NCBI GenBank assembly: GCA_046154185.1
Contig: JBJXGE010000032.1
Location: 62,001 to 126,000, forward strand
Reading direction: 5' to 3'
Source of the DNA: JBJXGE01 sp046154185
GTDB taxonomy: Bacteria; Planctomycetota; UBA8108; UBA1146; JAJFFE01
DNA: 64,000 nucleotides
Shown here: piece by piece, positions 1 to 9,046 of the stretch
Layout of the letters: each line of letters begins with the position of its first letter
Position numbering within the stretch: the first letter of the stretch is position 1
Notes under the pieces: generated by a model
The model's database searches: none
What the model was told of the DNA's origin: nothing
The model's input: only the letters and a program-made list of their open reading frames with translations
Translations under genes and position numbers: made by a program

Positions 1-986
1 GCATCGGGCGCCTTCTCGCGGAACAGGACGCGCGCATAGTCGACGGCCTTGTTGCCTTTGCGGATGCGCACGAACGCAACGAACCATCGTGAGTTGATAT
101 CGCGGAACTCTTGAAAGAACTCGTAATCGACCGACTCCTTGTCGACGAGCTCCAAAACCAAGAGCATTTCGGCGGCGCTCGATTTCTGCTGCAGCGCCTC
201 GAGGAGTCCGGGGTAGACCTCGTCGGCGATCGAAACGAGCAGCTCGCTGCTCGTGAGTTTGCCTTTGATCTCGAGCGCGGAGTCCTCGACATCAGCGGCG
301 CTGGGGTCGAGCACTTTGACGCGAATGACACAGAAGGTCCACGCCGACATCCCCACGCCGCGCTCGACATCGAGCCCGAGCCCGCTGTCTTCCGGCTCGA
401 CCGGTTGCACGAAAAAGCGCACGACGGCGCTACCGCGGCGCTTCGGCGCAATGACTACTTTGTTGCCGTTCGCTTTGACATCGATGACAGCGGCGTTATC
501 GCAAAGCGGAATCTCCACCTTCTCGTCCGGCGCGACTTTCCACAGTGATTCCCAAACGGGCGTTTCGGCTTTCTGCAGATTTTGACGGCGGCGACACTCC
601 GTGCAACCTGAGCGAAAGCCGGTGCTGCGGCTGGTCTGACCGTGCTTCATGTCGCGGATGGCGGTGGCGTGGCTGCACGTCACTTTTGCGTACAGTTTGC
701 GACACTGCTCGTTGGTCCCACGCACGGCGGTCTCGAAATCGACGGCGACGGCGTTCTTGAATACTTTCTTGAACTCGTCCTTGGCGGTCGGTTTCGGCGC
801 GTACAACAGATTCAAGGAGTACACGCCTTGCTCGCCCTCGACCAATTCGGCGACCCGGTTCGCCTTGCGAAACGCATCGAGATCGATGGGCGCACCGCCC
901 GCCGCGGGTGGCTCTTGCGCGAGAGAGCGATACGACAGTATTACGATCGCTACGACTGATACCGCGAGCAACAAGGAGTTTCGCAC
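1..986 (-). CDS. Secreted protein of unknown function (3' end beyond window)
   Basis: An open frame reads from a GTG at 984-986 to the left edge with no stop, about 328 codons, so the C-terminus is missing. The GTG is chosen because a GGAGGGG ribosome site lies just upstream. The first 24 residues form a signal peptide (short basic start, hydrophobic core, Ala-Gln end), so the protein should be exported. The mature part has four cysteines within about 35 residues (two single, then a CTEC pair) near residues 80-120, followed by a beta-rich region without recognisable motif. I do not recognise the family. The short frames on the opposite strand here are shadows of this gene. Confidence 0.75.
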   Translation of the reverse strand, partial: MRNSLLLAVSVVAIVILSYRSLAQEPPAAGGAPIDLDAFRKANRVAELVEGEQGVYSLNLLYAPKPTAKDEFKKVFKNAVAVDFETAVRGTNEQCRKLYAKVTCSHATAIRDMKHGQTSRSTGFRSGCTECRRRQNLQKAETPVWESLWKVAPDEKVEIPLCDNAAVIDVKANGNKVVIAPKRRGSAVVRFFVQPVEPEDSGLGLDVERGVGMSAWTFCVIRVKVLDPSAADVEDSALEIKGKLTSSELLVSIADEVYPGLLEALQQKSSAAEMLLVLELVDKESVDYEFFQEFRDINSRWFVAFVRIRKGNKAVDYARVLFREKAPD

Positions 987-1063
987 AAGCCCCTCCGTTT
1001 CATTGTCACAGAGTTCGCCGAGAAGATGTTGCCGGACAGGCTATACCAAGGCTCCGGTGCCAA

Positions 1064-1984
1064 TCAACTAGCGCGCGACATCTCGAGTCCGAGTACGCGC
1101 AATCGCTCGAGCAGCGCACGGTCACGACTTGCCGCTACGATCCCCGAGAGCCGAAACATCTTGGTCCCTTCGTCGTAGCGCGTCGCGCCGAAATGCACGG
1201 GCTCACCCGATTCGACCCAGATCGCGTCACCGCCGAGCGCCCGCGCGAGATGTATGCTGACGGGGAAGTCGTAAATATTTGGGTTCGACGCCAGCACGCC
1301 ACCGTAAGCGCCGGCGGCCAAGAGCGAAAATATGCAGCCCTCGAGCTCTTCGGAGCGCACTCCTTCGAGACCGAGTTCGCGCGCGCGCGCGATACACGCG
1401 CGCCGGCGTCCCTGAAAGCCATTGACGAAAAATCGTTCGGTTGGCGGCAATGAACTCGCGTCCACGGGCGGCAGGGCCGAGAGGCGCGCCCTGGCCGACA
1501 CGCGCGGATCATCGGCGCCGACTCGCACACCGGCGCGATCGATGCGTAACCAACTCCCGTGCTCGCCTTCTTCCGGAATACTGAGGAGTGAATACTCGAC
1601 GTTCGCGCGCGACTGCAATGTCACGATGATCGAGTAACCGCTCCCCTTGCGGTCCCGATACTGTTTCGTGCCATCGATGGGATCGATGGCAAGCGTGTAC
1701 TCGCCGGCGCTCGCAAACGGGGCGAGGTCACCCACCGCCTCTTCGCCGCGGATGACTAACGTGCGGAGAATCGGGTCGCCATCGCGCAACGCCGCGATGA
1801 TGAGTTCCTGTACCGTGAGATCGGTGATCGTCAAAGCGTCGGCCGCCGCGTTGCCGCTCTGCTTGTGTTCGAGCGAAATATCGAAACTACGCAAACGCCG
1901 GGCAATCGCGCCACTCCAACGAAAGACGGGCGCGAGCGCGTCGTCCAAAGCGAGAATGAGTGCGCGCACGGTTGCGTCGGTCAT
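1064..1984 (-). CDS. Inositol monophosphatase-family phosphatase (CysQ/IMPase-like)
   Basis: The 306-residue protein has the metal-binding signatures of the lithium-sensitive phosphatase superfamily: GEE at residues 80-82 and DPIDGT at 101-106. The usual third site appears as a variant, IYDFPVSIHLARALGGDAIW, near residue 240. Members hydrolyse inositol phosphates, fructose 1,6-bisphosphate or 3'-phosphoadenosine 5'-phosphate using two or three Mg2+ ions. The substrate cannot be told from sequence; the KQY after the DPIDGT motif resembles CysQ-type nucleotidases more than classical IMPases (inference). It is a cytoplasmic, single-gene unit with neighbours of unrelated function. Confidence 0.85.
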   Translation of the reverse strand: MTDATVRALILALDDALAPVFRWSGAIARRLRSFDISLEHKQSGNAAADALTITDLTVQELIIAALRDGDPILRTLVIRGEEAVGDLAPFASAGEYTLAIDPIDGTKQYRDRKGSGYSIIVTLQSRANVEYSLLSIPEEGEHGSWLRIDRAGVRVGADDPRVSARARLSALPPVDASSLPPTERFFVNGFQGRRRACIARARELGLEGVRSEELEGCIFSLLAAGAYGGVLASNPNIYDFPVSIHLARALGGDAIWVESGEPVHFGATRYDEGTKMFRLSGIVAASRDRALLERLRVLGLEMSRAS

Positions 1985-2009
1985 CCCAGGAATACCTCAC
2001 GAACAATTG

Positions 2010-2052
2010 TGAAAAACGCTGCAGGGTTGTCGCCGACGACAACCCTGCAGCG
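2010..2052 (-). terminator. Strong intrinsic terminator of the downstream dockerin gene
   Basis: A perfect 16-bp inverted repeat (2017-2032 with 2037-2052) encloses a 4-base loop. Read on the minus strand it is followed by TTTTTC (2011-2016). It lies 20 bases past the stop of the secreted protein ending at 2073, so it should terminate that transcript and keep it from running into the phosphatase gene. Confidence 0.85.
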
Positions 2053-2072
2053 ATCGTGTTCAAATCCGCAAC

Positions 2073-3416
2073 TCAGATGCAAATCAACGGATCGTCGGTG
2101 GGGTCGAGCCCAGCGTCCGCCGGATCGAGTGTCCGCGGCAGGATCGCCGGGAACGGGAGCGGCAGCGGCGGGCCGCTCGAGAACAGGTGGTTCAACGTGT
2201 AGATCGGGTCCGCGGCATTGATTCCGCCGTCATCGTTGGCATCGGCCGCGTCGAAACAGCACGGCATCGCGCCACCGATGAAGAGGTAGTTCAATACGTA
2301 CTGCGCATCGCCGATGTCGACCGCGGTGTCGCAGTTTGCATCGCCGCGCACGAAGCCGTAAGTGAACGCGTCGAGGAGCGACACCGACGCAATGCTATGC
2401 GTGACCGTTACCGTCACCGCGCCGAGTTCAGGAAAAGCCGGCGTGCGCGCGGTCACGTGCGAATCGTCGACCACCACGACGTCGGTGGCGGCGAGTCCGC
2501 CCACCGATACCGTCAAGTCCGTGCCGGTGAGAAATCCGGCGCCCTCGATCGTGATGACATCGCCGCCGTAGAAGAAACCACGCGTCGGGCTAAGGCTCGT
2601 GATTTGCAACGTCAACAGCGCCGCGTCGCACAGCTCCTCGATAATCAGCGCCGGTCCCGTCGGATCCGGATAGACGACGCCGATGAGCGAGTAATAGTAC
2701 GTCACGTCGGTGTCCAGCGTGTCGTCGATGTACTCGGTGGTGTCCGGCGGCAGCACTTCGAGCAGCTCACCATTGCGATTCAACAAGTAGTACTCGAACG
2801 GGCTGCACGCGGTCCACGTGAGCGTCGCGACATCGAAGTCCGCCGTACATTCGAGCTCAAGACAGAACTCCGGCGGCAATGGAATTGTGATCGAGCCGCA
2901 ATCTTGCACGGGTATCACGCTTTGACCGCCGACCACCAAGACCGTCGCGACCGGCGGCGTTCCCAGCGAGTCACAGAAACAGACGTCCGAGACGATGTCG
3001 GCAAGGACCGGAACGCCGATCAGATCGTAACTGAGATCCAGAATCTGCAGGTCCGTCCCCACCGGCAACGACGCGCAACCGATGAAGCAAATCACGACCC
3101 CGACTGTCACGCCGCCATCGTAGAGATTGATTTGATTGAAATCGGGCGGATTACCGTTCTTCACCGTGAGTGTGGTCGCGCCCGAAACCGCGGTCACCAA
3201 GTCGATCTCGGACGCATCATGGCAAGCGCCGAATGACCAGCCTTGCGAGACGCTGACCGTATCAAAGAGCACCATCAAACCGACGCCTTGGTCGCCGCTG
3301 TCGCCGCTGTTATCGGTGATCCGAAAGGTATCGAGCTGCGCGTAGGCGGTCGACGGCGCCGCGATGTGCAGCGCGGCAACCGACAACAACGCATAACAGA
3401 GGTTTCGAATGCTCAA
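2073..3416 (-). CDS. Exported multidomain protein with IPT/TIG and dockerin-like domains
   Basis: A 447-residue exported protein. Residues 1-26 are a signal peptide ending in AYA. Residues 28-170 form a beta-rich, cysteine-containing domain (QGWSFGACHD, GATTLTVKNG, CFIGCASLP) that may be cohesin-like. Residues 190-262 look like a fibronectin III-type module, and 271-353 are an IPT/TIG domain. Residues 357-412 carry two dockerin-like calcium loops (RGDANCDTAVDIGDA; DAADANDDGGINAADP). Dockerin tails of this type are very common on planctomycete surface and secreted proteins, whose partners are largely unknown. It is divergently arranged with a paralogue starting at 3838 that shares its first and last domains. 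No enzymatic motif is visible; a surface or matrix role is inferred. Confidence 0.85.
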   Translation of the reverse strand: MSIRNLCYALLSVAALHIAAPSTAYAQLDTFRITDNSGDSGDQGVGLMVLFDTVSVSQGWSFGACHDASEIDLVTAVSGATTLTVKNGNPPDFNQINLYDGGVTVGVVICFIGCASLPVGTDLQILDLSYDLIGVPVLADIVSDVCFCDSLGTPPVATVLVVGGQSVIPVQDCGSITIPLPPEFCLELECTADFDVATLTWTACSPFEYYLLNRNGELLEVLPPDTTEYIDDTLDTDVTYYYSLIGVVYPDPTGPALIIEELCDAALLTLQITSLSPTRGFFYGGDVITIEGAGFLTGTDLTVSVGGLAATDVVVVDDSHVTARTPAFPELGAVTVTVTHSIASVSLLDAFTYGFVRGDANCDTAVDIGDAQYVLNYLFIGGAMPCCFDAADANDDGGINAADPIYTLNHLFSSGPPLPLPFPAILPRTLDPADAGLDPTDDPLICI

Positions 3417-3837
3417 GACTTCTCCTCCTTCGCTGCGAACTTCTCAACACACGCGCTGGTCGCGCGGCGCCGACGTCGTGTGTTCTGTGTGTGCCCCCGG
3501 AATTCTAGGGGCAACTCCCCACTTGTACATGGCAAAGGCACGACGACGCCGATCGCCACCGAAATGCACGGCGACACTCCCAGCAATCAAGAAATTCTTG
3601 TGCAAATCAAACGGCGATGCCGCAGGTCGGAGCGCCACGATGAGTTAACGCAGCTCGGCAGAAATTGGGCCCGGCGCTCCGCGGAAGAGGGTCGAAATCG
3701 ACAGCAAGCGGCGTGATCGGCGACGGATGGCGAAATTCCCGACCGGCATTCCTGACGCCTGACTCACACGCGGGCGACTTTGCCGATGGCTCGCGGATCC
3801 CTTCATACTTCTTGGGGAGCGGAGCGCAACACACGCA
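3417..3837. other. Divergent intergenic region between the two dockerin-protein genes
   Basis: 421 bases with no convincing gene; short frames on both strands lack ribosome sites and coding character. It must hold the promoters of both divergent secreted-protein genes. I could not identify a convincing -35/-10 pair or operator by eye. Confidence 0.5.
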
Positions 3838-4707
3838 ATGCTTGCGTTGAGAGGGGTCCGCGTGCTGCGAACAGCGAGAAATGTCTCACCTGCAAAATCG
3901 GAACATCGCCAACGCGCGGTGTTGTGGCTCTGCGCGATGCTCGCGTTTGGCGTGAGCGGCAGCTTGCGCGCGCAGGATCCTAACTACGTCATACGCGTGA
4001 CCGACGCCGCCGGCGCGAGCGGCGCTAGCGTCGTCGCCGATGTTCGACTCGATAGCACGGGCGCGCCGATTCAAGGCTGGTCGTTCGGGATTTGCCACGA
4101 TCCGGCATTCGTGACGCTCAACGAGGCGTGGGACGGCGCAACGACGCTCACCGTCAAGAACGGCGGACCGCCCGACTTCAACGTGTTGACGTACTATCCG
4201 AACGGATTCATCAAAGCCGTGCTCGTCTGCTTCACGTCGTGCGCTACGCTTCCGCCCGGCTTGAACTACCACCTCAACTCAGCGGAATACCAACTCGACG
4301 CGGTCGCGCCGATGACAACGGAGCTGCATCCATGCTCCACGCTCGGCGTTCCGGTGGTGCCCGTGAAAGTGGTTGTTGCCGGCCTCACGATTTCCGCGAC
4401 GCGCGTGTTCGGCACCTTGACCGCGAGTGACGCCCCACCTTTCTTCGCGCGCGGCGACGCCAACGGCGACGGGAGCGTGAACATCGCGGACGCGCTCAAC
4501 GTGCTCGAGCACTTGTTCATCGATAGCGACTTGAACTGCATGGATGCGGCGGATGCGAACGACTCCGGCATCGTCGATGTGTCGGACGCGGTCCTGTTGC
4601 TCGGTTACTTGTTCGTGAGCGGCATGACGCTACCAGCGCCATCGCCAGATTGCGGCACGGATTCAACCGGCAGCGCGCAATGCGACTGGTCGGGCGGCTG
4701 CCCCTGA
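3838..4707 (+). CDS. Exported dockerin-tailed protein, paralogue of the divergent gene
   Basis: 289 residues. A long basic N-terminus leads into a hydrophobic signal segment (about 27-45, ending LRAQ); a later start inside the first 25 residues is possible. Residues 48-185 match the N-terminal domain of the divergent protein at 2073-3416 (IQGWSFGICHD, GATTLTVKNGGPPDFN, CFTSCATLPPG). Residues 203-262 are a two-loop dockerin-like module (RGDANGDGSVNIADA; DAADANDSGIVDVSDA). It lacks the FnIII-like and TIG domains of its paralogue, so it resembles a minimal version. The pair probably arose by duplication and inversion. Function is unknown; export and calcium-dependent attachment are inferred from the domains. 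Confidence 0.85.
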   Translation: MLALRGVRVLRTARNVSPAKSEHRQRAVLWLCAMLAFGVSGSLRAQDPNYVIRVTDAAGASGASVVADVRLDSTGAPIQGWSFGICHDPAFVTLNEAWDGATTLTVKNGGPPDFNVLTYYPNGFIKAVLVCFTSCATLPPGLNYHLNSAEYQLDAVAPMTTELHPCSTLGVPVVPVKVVVAGLTISATRVFGTLTASDAPPFFARGDANGDGSVNIADALNVLEHLFIDSDLNCMDAADANDSGIVDVSDAVLLLGYLFVSGMTLPAPSPDCGTDSTGSAQCDWSGGCP

Positions 4708-4821
4708 AACATCAACGCGCCCACGGGCTGGCGCCATGCTCAGAGAGGCATCGCGCTACCTAGAGTCGCGCTTGCTTTGCAGCTACACTCTCCCGCTCGA
4801 ACTCAGAACGGGAGAGCCTAC

Positions 4822-5778
4822 ATGGTCGACAAACTCGTCATCATCGGGAGCGGGCCAGCGGCACACACGGCCGCGATCTACGCGGCGCGCGCCGAACTGC
4901 AACCGGTTTTGTTTGAAGGATTCCTCGCGGGCGGCGTCGCCGCCGGCGGTCAGCTCACGACGACGACCGACGTCGAGAACTTCCCGGGCTTTCCCGAGGG
5001 TATTCACGGCCCGGAATTGTGTGATCGCTTTCGACAACAGTCGCTCCGATTCGGCACGAAGATTTACACGGAGACGATTACCAAAGTCGATCTCTCGCGC
5101 CGACCCTTTCGCTATCAATCGGAAGAGCGCTCGGGCAGCGCGGAAGCCTTGATCATCGCGACGGGCGCGACTGCAAAGCGACTCGAGATCAAAGGCGCCG
5201 GCGACGGTGAACTGTGGCAGAAAGGCGTGTCGGCGTGCGCCGTTTGTGACGGGGCCGCGCCGCTCTTTCGCAATAAGCCGATCTTCGTCATTGGCGGTGG
5301 CGATTCCGCCATGGAAGAAGGCACGTTTCTGACGAAGTATGCCTCGCGCGTGACAATCGTGCACCGACGCGACGATTTGCGGGCGTCAAAAATCATGCAG
5401 GCGCGCGCCCAACAAAACCCGAAGATCGAGTTCTTGTTATCGCACAACGTTATCGAAGCAATCGGCAAGGATCTGTTGTCGGCGGTGCGTGTGCAGAACC
5501 TCAAGACCCAGGAAATCCGCGAACTGCCGGCCGGTGGACTCTTCTTCGCGATTGGCCACGAGCCGAACACGGCGTTTCTCGCGGGACAACTCCAGATCGA
5601 CGAGGCCGGCTACGTCGTGACCGTGCCGGGCACGACGCGCACGAGCGTTGAAGGCGTGTTCGCCGCCGGCGACGTGCAAGATAAGAAGTGGCGGCAAGCG
5701 ATTACTGCCGCCGGCACCGGATGCATGGCGGCCCTCGAGGCCGAGCACTTCCTTTCGACGCACTCGAGCCACGCATGA
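4822..5778 (+). CDS. trxB: Thioredoxin reductase (TrxB)
   Basis: This 318-residue FAD/NADPH enzyme reduces thioredoxin. It shows the N-terminal FAD-binding GSGPAAHTAA (residues 9-18), the redox-active CAVC (Cys139/Cys142) followed by DGA, the NADPH-binding GGGDSAMEEG, and the C-terminal GVFAAGDVQDKKWRQAITAA FAD motif. The start at 4822 is preferred over an in-frame ATG at 4777 because GGGAG precedes it and the protein then begins directly with the Rossmann strand VDKLVIIGSG. Its stop overlaps the start of the next gene (ATGA), so the two should be translated together. Confidence 0.95.
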   Translation: MVDKLVIIGSGPAAHTAAIYAARAELQPVLFEGFLAGGVAAGGQLTTTTDVENFPGFPEGIHGPELCDRFRQQSLRFGTKIYTETITKVDLSRRPFRYQSEERSGSAEALIIATGATAKRLEIKGAGDGELWQKGVSACAVCDGAAPLFRNKPIFVIGGGDSAMEEGTFLTKYASRVTIVHRRDDLRASKIMQARAQQNPKIEFLLSHNVIEAIGKDLLSAVRVQNLKTQEIRELPAGGLFFAIGHEPNTAFLAGQLQIDEAGYVVTVPGTTRTSVEGVFAAGDVQDKKWRQAITAAGTGCMAALEAEHFLSTHSSHA

Positions 5779-8282
5779 TAGAGCCCAGACGTTTTACGCC
5801 ACTCTCGAGCGCTGCGCTCCGCTGGCGTTGCGACCCCAAACGTTTGGGTTGCGAAAGCACGGCGGAAGTCCCGCCGCTGAGCGGAATCGTTGGCCAAGCG
5901 ACCGCGCTCGAAGCGCTGCGCTTCGGAATCGAATGTACCGCGCCGGGGCAAAATGTATTCGTGCGCGGCCTTTCGGGCGCCGGCCGCATCACGCTCGTGC
6001 GTCATATGCTCGACGAGTTGCGACCGCTGTGCCCTACCAAACTCGATCGCTGCTTCGTCCACAATTTCAAGGAACCGGACCGCCCGCGATTGATTTCGCT
6101 CCCTCCCGGCGCCGGTCGCGACTTGCGCCGCCGATTACGTGACTTCGCGCGCTTCATTCGCAATAGTCTGAAGGATTGCCTGGCCAGCGGCCCTTCGCGC
6201 GCACGGCGTGATGCGTTGGAAGCGGAAGCGCGGGCGCAAGTCACCCAGGTCTCCGCACCGCTAAACGCCGCACTTGCCGAAGCGGGACTCGCGCTCGTGA
6301 CCGTCGTCACCGGCCCTGTGTCGCAAACCGCGATCTTCCCGCTGTATTCCGGTCAGCCGGTGCCGGGTGAAGAATTTCAGCGTTTGGCGGCGCAAGGCAA
6401 AGTGACCGCCGACGAGGTGCAGGCGTTCAAGACCAACGTGCAGCGCTTTGAAAAACAACTCGAGACCGTCACCGAAAATGTCCGCGAAGTGTACCGGCAG
6501 ACAACGGCGAGCATTCGCGATCTTGTCGAGGAGACGACGCGCAAGATTTTGGGAGAACTCGCCGACACGATCAGCGGCGCCCATCCGGTGGAAAGTGTGC
6601 GACGGTTTCTCGACGAAGTCATTCAAGATGTGATCGAGCATCGACTCGTGGACTCGAGTGAGTCCGACGATGAAGAGGCGTCGGAAGCCCAACTGGATGT
6701 CGACGCCGAGGATCCGCTCGAGCTCTACGGCATCAACGTGTTGCTCGACCAAAATGCCGACCATGTCGCGCCGATCATCGTCGAGCACACGCCGACCCTC
6801 GCCAAGTTACTGGGCACGGTCGAGCCGGAATGGACGCCGCACGGGGCGCCGGGACGTAGTGACTATCGGCGCATTCGAGCCGGTGCTTTGCTCCGCGCCG
6901 ACGGCGGCTATCTCGTTTTGGATGCGCGGGATCTGTTGGCCGAGAACGGCGCGTGGAAAGTCTTGGTGCGAACGCTGCGCACCGGCTTCCTCGAGATCGT
7001 GCCATCGGAACTCGGCTGGCCTGCGCATCACAGCTCGGTCAAACCCGAACCCATCCCCGTGCGGTTTCGCGTCGTGTTGGTCGGCGACGGCGAGATCTAC
7101 GAGCTGCTCGACACTTTCGATACCGACTTCAAAGACTTATTCAAGGTGCTGGCCGATTTCGACAGCGTGCTCGACCGCGAGCCTGAAGGCTTGCACCTGT
7201 ATGCGGGAGTACTCGCACGCATCGTGCGCGAGGAACAGCTTCTGCACTTTCACGCGGGCGCGGTCGCGGCCTTAGTCGAGCACGGCGCGCGCATCGCCGC
7301 CCGCAAAGGAAAACTCACGGCGCGTTTTGCGCGCATCGCGGACCTAGCGCGCGAGGCGTCCTTCCTCGCAAAGCGCACGGCGCGCACGCTCGTGATGCAC
7401 GAAGACGTCACGGAGGCCGTACGCCGCACGAAGCGCCGCGCCGATTTGCCGTCGCGGCGATTCCAAGAGTTGTTGGTGGACGGCACGATCCGCGTGCAGA
7501 CGCGCGGCAGCGTGGTCGGACAGATCAACGGCCTCGCCGTCATCCATTCGGGACCATTGACCTACGGTTTCCCGGCGCGCATCACCGCGAGCATCGGCGC
7601 CGGCGCGTCGGGAGTCATCGATATCGAAGGCGAGTCGCAGCTTTCTGGATCGATCCACACGAAGGGATTTCACATTCTCGGCGGTCTCTTGCGGCACTTG
7701 CTCAGCACCGAGCACGCGCTAGCGTTCACCGCGTCGCTCGCCTTCGAACAAAGCTACGGCGGTATCGACGGCGACTCCGCATCCCTTGCGGAGGCGTGCT
7801 GCTTACTGAGCGCACTCGCGAAAATACCGCTTCGTCAGTCGCTCGCGATCACCGGCGCCATCGACCAATTCGGGCACGTGCAAGCCATCGGCAGCGTCAA
7901 CGAAAAGATCGAGGGATTCTTTGACACTTGCGCGCACGTGGGTTTGACCGGCGATCAAGGCGTGATCATTCCGTTGTCCAACGCGGGCGATCTGATGCTG
8001 CGCCCCGATGTCGTCGCCGCGGCCGCCACCGGGAAATTTCACATCTACGCCATCGAAACCGTCCAAGATGCGATCGAGTTGCTGACCGGCATCGCCGCGG
8101 GTGTCCGCGAAAAAAATGGCGGCTACCCCGCCGGCACGGTCTTGGATCACGCAGTGCAGAAAACGCACATGTATTACCGCCAACTCCACCACTCCCCGCC
8201 GAAGCCGGCGCGCGCGAAGCGGACGGACGCGGCGCCACGTGCGGCCGCGAAACCGACGCGCAAGCGCGCAGCTAAACGCTAA
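5775..8282 (+). CDS. Lon-related serine protease with degenerate P-loop (COG1067/LonC type)
   Basis: 835 residues starting at an ATG that overlaps the trxB stop. The C-terminal Lon protease domain carries the Ser-Lys dyad: Ser668 in GDSASLAEA and Lys711 in NEKIEGFF, spaced as in Lon. The N-terminal AAA region is of the Lon-related type, but the Walker A position reads GLSGAGRIT (65-73), with Arg in place of Lys, and the Walker B-like strand reads LVLDARD. ATP hydrolysis may therefore be absent, as reported for some LonC proteins (recalled, not checked). The middle holds an acidic stretch and helices. The C-terminus is a Lys/Arg/Ala-rich tail that could bind nucleic acid. It likely degrades unfolded proteins; coupling to thioredoxin reductase suggests oxidative damage control (inference). 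Confidence 0.9.
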   Translation: MIEPRRFTPLSSAALRWRCDPKRLGCESTAEVPPLSGIVGQATALEALRFGIECTAPGQNVFVRGLSGAGRITLVRHMLDELRPLCPTKLDRCFVHNFKEPDRPRLISLPPGAGRDLRRRLRDFARFIRNSLKDCLASGPSRARRDALEAEARAQVTQVSAPLNAALAEAGLALVTVVTGPVSQTAIFPLYSGQPVPGEEFQRLAAQGKVTADEVQAFKTNVQRFEKQLETVTENVREVYRQTTASIRDLVEETTRKILGELADTISGAHPVESVRRFLDEVIQDVIEHRLVDSSESDDEEASEAQLDVDAEDPLELYGINVLLDQNADHVAPIIVEHTPTLAKLLGTVEPEWTPHGAPGRSDYRRIRAGALLRADGGYLVLDARDLLAENGAWKVLVRTLRTGFLEIVPSELGWPAHHSSVKPEPIPVRFRVVLVGDGEIYELLDTFDTDFKDLFKVLADFDSVLDREPEGLHLYAGVLARIVREEQLLHFHAGAVAALVEHGARIAARKGKLTARFARIADLAREASFLAKRTARTLVMHEDVTEAVRRTKRRADLPSRRFQELLVDGTIRVQTRGSVVGQINGLAVIHSGPLTYGFPARITASIGAGASGVIDIEGESQLSGSIHTKGFHILGGLLRHLLSTEHALAFTASLAFEQSYGGIDGDSASLAEACCLLSALAKIPLRQSLAITGAIDQFGHVQAIGSVNEKIEGFFDTCAHVGLTGDQGVIIPLSNAGDLMLRPDVVAAAATGKFHIYAIETVQDAIELLTGIAAGVREKNGGYPAGTVLDHAVQKTHMYYRQLHHSPPKPARAKRTDAAPRAAAKPTRKRAAKR

Positions 8283-8296
8283 CGGAATGCCGACCG

Positions 8297-9043
8297 ATGT
8301 ACCGCACGCTGCAAGCGGAAAAAATCATCGACACCACGCGCAAGCTTCGCAGCCGCGTGCAAGAGCGTTTTCCCGATTCGAGCCTCTTGAAAGTCACCCA
8401 AGAGCTCGTCGCGATCGCGGAGGAGGCGAGCGCGCGCTGTCGCAGCTTTCGTACACCGAATTTGGGACTGCGCGTCATGGTGACGGCGTTCTTACTCTCC
8501 GGTGTAACGGCGATCATCCTGCTGTTCACGCAAGTCCACATCTCCGAAAGCATGTGGAACATCGAAAATTTCCTCGAAGAGTTCAACGCGGCGCTCGGCA
8601 TCGTGGTCTTTATCGGTATGGCCGTCGCATTCCTCATGACGCTCGAAATACGCATCAAACGCCGTCGCGTGCTGAACGCCATCAACGAGCTGCGCGCGCT
8701 CGCGCACATCGTCGATATGCATCAGTTGACCAAGGATCCCGAATTCATTTTGCGCACCGGTCCGAGCACGCCGAGTTCGCCGATTCGCAATATGAGTTCG
8801 TTCGAACTCAGCCGCTATTTCGACTATTGCAGCGAACTCTTGGCGCTCACGGCGAAGATTGCCGCGCTTTACGTGCAGGACTTCCCCGATCCCGTGGTCC
8901 TCAACGCGGTCGACGACGTCGAAGAAGTGACGAGCAATCTCTCCCACAAGATTTGGCAAAAGATCACATTGCTCGATCGATTCGCTGAGCGGGAAGAAGA
9001 ACTGAATCGGCTCCGCGGAGCAACGACCGGGGGCAATTCGTGA
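8297..9043 (+). CDS. Two-span membrane protein of unknown function
   Basis: 248 residues: a basic helical N-terminus, two transmembrane segments (about 57-80 and 98-118), a basic RIKRRR turn, then a conserved-looking helical cytoplasmic domain. That domain contains LRALAHIVDMHQLTKDP (134-150) and FDYCSELLALTAKIAALY. It lies 14 bases after the Lon-related gene, so it is probably in the same transcript. The ribosome site is weak. I have no function for it; the DMHQLTKDP segment feels like a family motif, which a database search could settle. Confidence 0.75.
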   Translation: MYRTLQAEKIIDTTRKLRSRVQERFPDSSLLKVTQELVAIAEEASARCRSFRTPNLGLRVMVTAFLLSGVTAIILLFTQVHISESMWNIENFLEEFNAALGIVVFIGMAVAFLMTLEIRIKRRRVLNAINELRALAHIVDMHQLTKDPEFILRTGPSTPSSPIRNMSSFELSRYFDYCSELLALTAKIAALYVQDFPDPVVLNAVDDVEEVTSNLSHKIWQKITLLDRFAEREEELNRLRGATTGGNS

Positions 9044-9046
9044 ACG

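Noticed and set aside
2187..3236. A 349-codon plus-strand frame across the dockerin-protein gene.
   Set aside because: It is a shadow of the real minus-strand gene, whose domains are clear; the product is Arg/Asp/Val-rich noise.
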